A stretch of DNA of 64,000 nucleotides, from NCBI RefSeq assembly GCF_022539665.2, contig NC_081339.1, positions 5,384,017 through 5,448,016 of the forward strand, written 5' to 3'. Of the stretch, positions 62,873 through 64,000 are shown one piece after another. The DNA is from Daphnia carinata. Taxonomy: Eukaryota > Arthropoda > Branchiopoda > Diplostraca > Daphniidae. Below the pieces are notes generated by a model. That model was not told the origin of the DNA. It saw only the letters and a program-made list of their open reading frames with translations, and searched no databases. Every line of letters begins with the position of its first letter. Positions within the stretch are counted from its first letter, which is position 1. Made by a program: the position numbers and the translations under genes.

Positions 62873-63142
62873 CTAGCTCCACGAGAGCTCTTCCATGGGA
62901 AGTAATTTTTCGGTAGGAGGAGCCATTAAGAAGGTAGTACAGTTGAAGAAATGTGCTTTCGTGGCAACCCGAGGTGCTGCAAATAGAAATGGACCTCGTC
63001 GCACGTCGGTGGCAGCCAACAATCTGGACGACCATCTCAGCTCTAAGACGTAAGAAGAGTACAGAAAAGACGTGATGACCATCAATAGCAAAGCAAAGAT
63101 GGACGCACTAACGAAACTGAGAAATCGACGGTGAACCCTCAT
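62873..63142 (-). pseudogene. Orphan anchor exon resembling sulfotransferase exon 1
   Basis: The frame starts MRVHRRFLSFVSASIFALLL and has a type II anchor. LRWSSRLLAATDVRRGPFLFAAPRVATKAHFF aligns by eye with the first exon of the WSCD-like gene at 59.4 kb (WMANLRNATDVRRNHSVRSAPDSKANY). No following sulfotransferase exon is found downstream; instead the FucT-C anchor exon begins within 75 bp. I read it as a leftover of a duplicated sulfotransferase. It could instead be a 5' exon of an unrecognised gene. Confidence 0.5.
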
Positions 63143-64000
63143 GATGGAACTGTGTCTTGACTCAGTCGATTCACAACCAGCAACTGCTAGATTTTTCCAA
63201 ATGACGTCGATGTCAAATAAGTCGAAAGATGTACTGCTTAACCCGTGGTACCACTCGGGGTTACATAGGCCTTTGGCGTAATGATAAAATAATAGGAAAA
63301 CAAGAGTAGGCCCTTTTGATCTAGGAATCGCACATGGAACAGTTAACTACCAGACCAGGAGCTACGTGTCGAAAAATGATGCATCGCTGTCTGAAGGTCT
63401 GTTAATTACACGCTTGTCGAAGCCAGTGGCTCAATCGGCATTTAATGATTCAGACTTCCATGTTTTACCTCCAAGGCGATTGTAACATTAGGAAATAAGA
63501 ATGTGTTGGATACTGGGACACGTCATCCACAAGATGCGAGATTGGGTGCAACAACATCGTCATCCTTTTTCAATCTGCTGGCTGCTCTTCGTTAGCGGGC
63601 AAAAATGTCCAGCTGGCCGTGCGGAGTGTTTCAAGTCATGGCGGTAGGCCAAGTTGGTCTGCCAGAATAAACAGACCCCTTTCAATGATTCATCGATTGC
63701 CATGCCGAAATGAAAGTTACGTCGCCTTCATTCTTACATTTTTCTGAGCCAGAATGTATTCATTTTCAACTATTATCTCTGCGTTTCAAATACAGGTAAG
63801 CCACGTGCGTTCCCATGAGGCAATCACGGCCGTTTTACCTTATCACTGTCACATTCATTATCGCTACGTGCTGCACAGATAGCTGATGGGACGCCTCTTC
63901 TCGTTGCCCTGTTGCCGTGAAACAATTACTTGCCGCCCAATATCCTCGAAAAAATGTTCCAGTCAGCAAGGTGCAATCCGAGGAATGCACTGTTTGGACT
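63143..64000. other. Window end, no gene recognised
   Basis: No long open frame and no motif stood out on either strand in this 0.86 kb. Confidence 0.4.

Overview
This window is nuclear DNA from an arthropod, most likely a branchiopod crustacean of the Daphnia type. The reasons are small introns (often 55-100 bp) with GT-AG ends, dense gene packing on both strands, animal housekeeping genes with arthropod-like sequence, AT-rich introns full of homopolymers, and a block of fucosyltransferase, sulfotransferase and glycosyltransferase copies of the kind expanded in water fleas. All family names rest on reading translated exons against remembered family features; no database was searched. Exon chains were built by hand and checked for phase. 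Every intact spliced gene closes in frame.

Left part (1-12 kb): an acyl-CoA dehydrogenase (ACADSB-like, 3' end outside the window) is divergent from RPL26. A bestrophin and a small intronless four-pass membrane protein follow on the + strand. Then come, on the - strand, the complex I subunit NDUFS8 and an animal gene for a PhnD-like periplasmic-binding-protein fold. On the + strand is 4-hydroxyphenylpyruvate dioxygenase.

Middle (12-35 kb): a homopolymer-rich 2.3 kb stretch leads to MED13 (13 coding exons, about 2747 residues, polyQ-rich) on the - strand. MRPL50, YIF1 (-), an Ig/FN3 single-pass receptor and a testin with a long proline-rich linker follow.

Right part (35-55 kb): two K2P potassium channel genes lie tail to tail. 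The + copy has lost both GYG/GFG selectivity signatures; the - copy keeps them but lacks an AG at one splice acceptor. Next are SPT4 and MKS1 sharing a 157 bp head-to-head promoter, MED15 (-), and a full kainate-type glutamate receptor (+).

Far right (55-63 kb, all - strand): a cluster of Golgi-type glycan-modifying genes, mostly broken. It holds three alpha-1,3-fucosyltransferase copies (one truncated, one badly decayed, one with a single stop and a 1-nt deletion), a DXD-type glycosyltransferase broken by a 14-bp tandem repeat, one intact WSCD-like sulfotransferase, and an orphan exon resembling the first exon of that sulfotransferase. The last 0.9 kb shows nothing I can name.

The genes do not form one pathway. 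The most interesting items are the filter-less K2P channel, the bacterial-type binding protein in an animal genome, and the decaying glycan-enzyme cluster.
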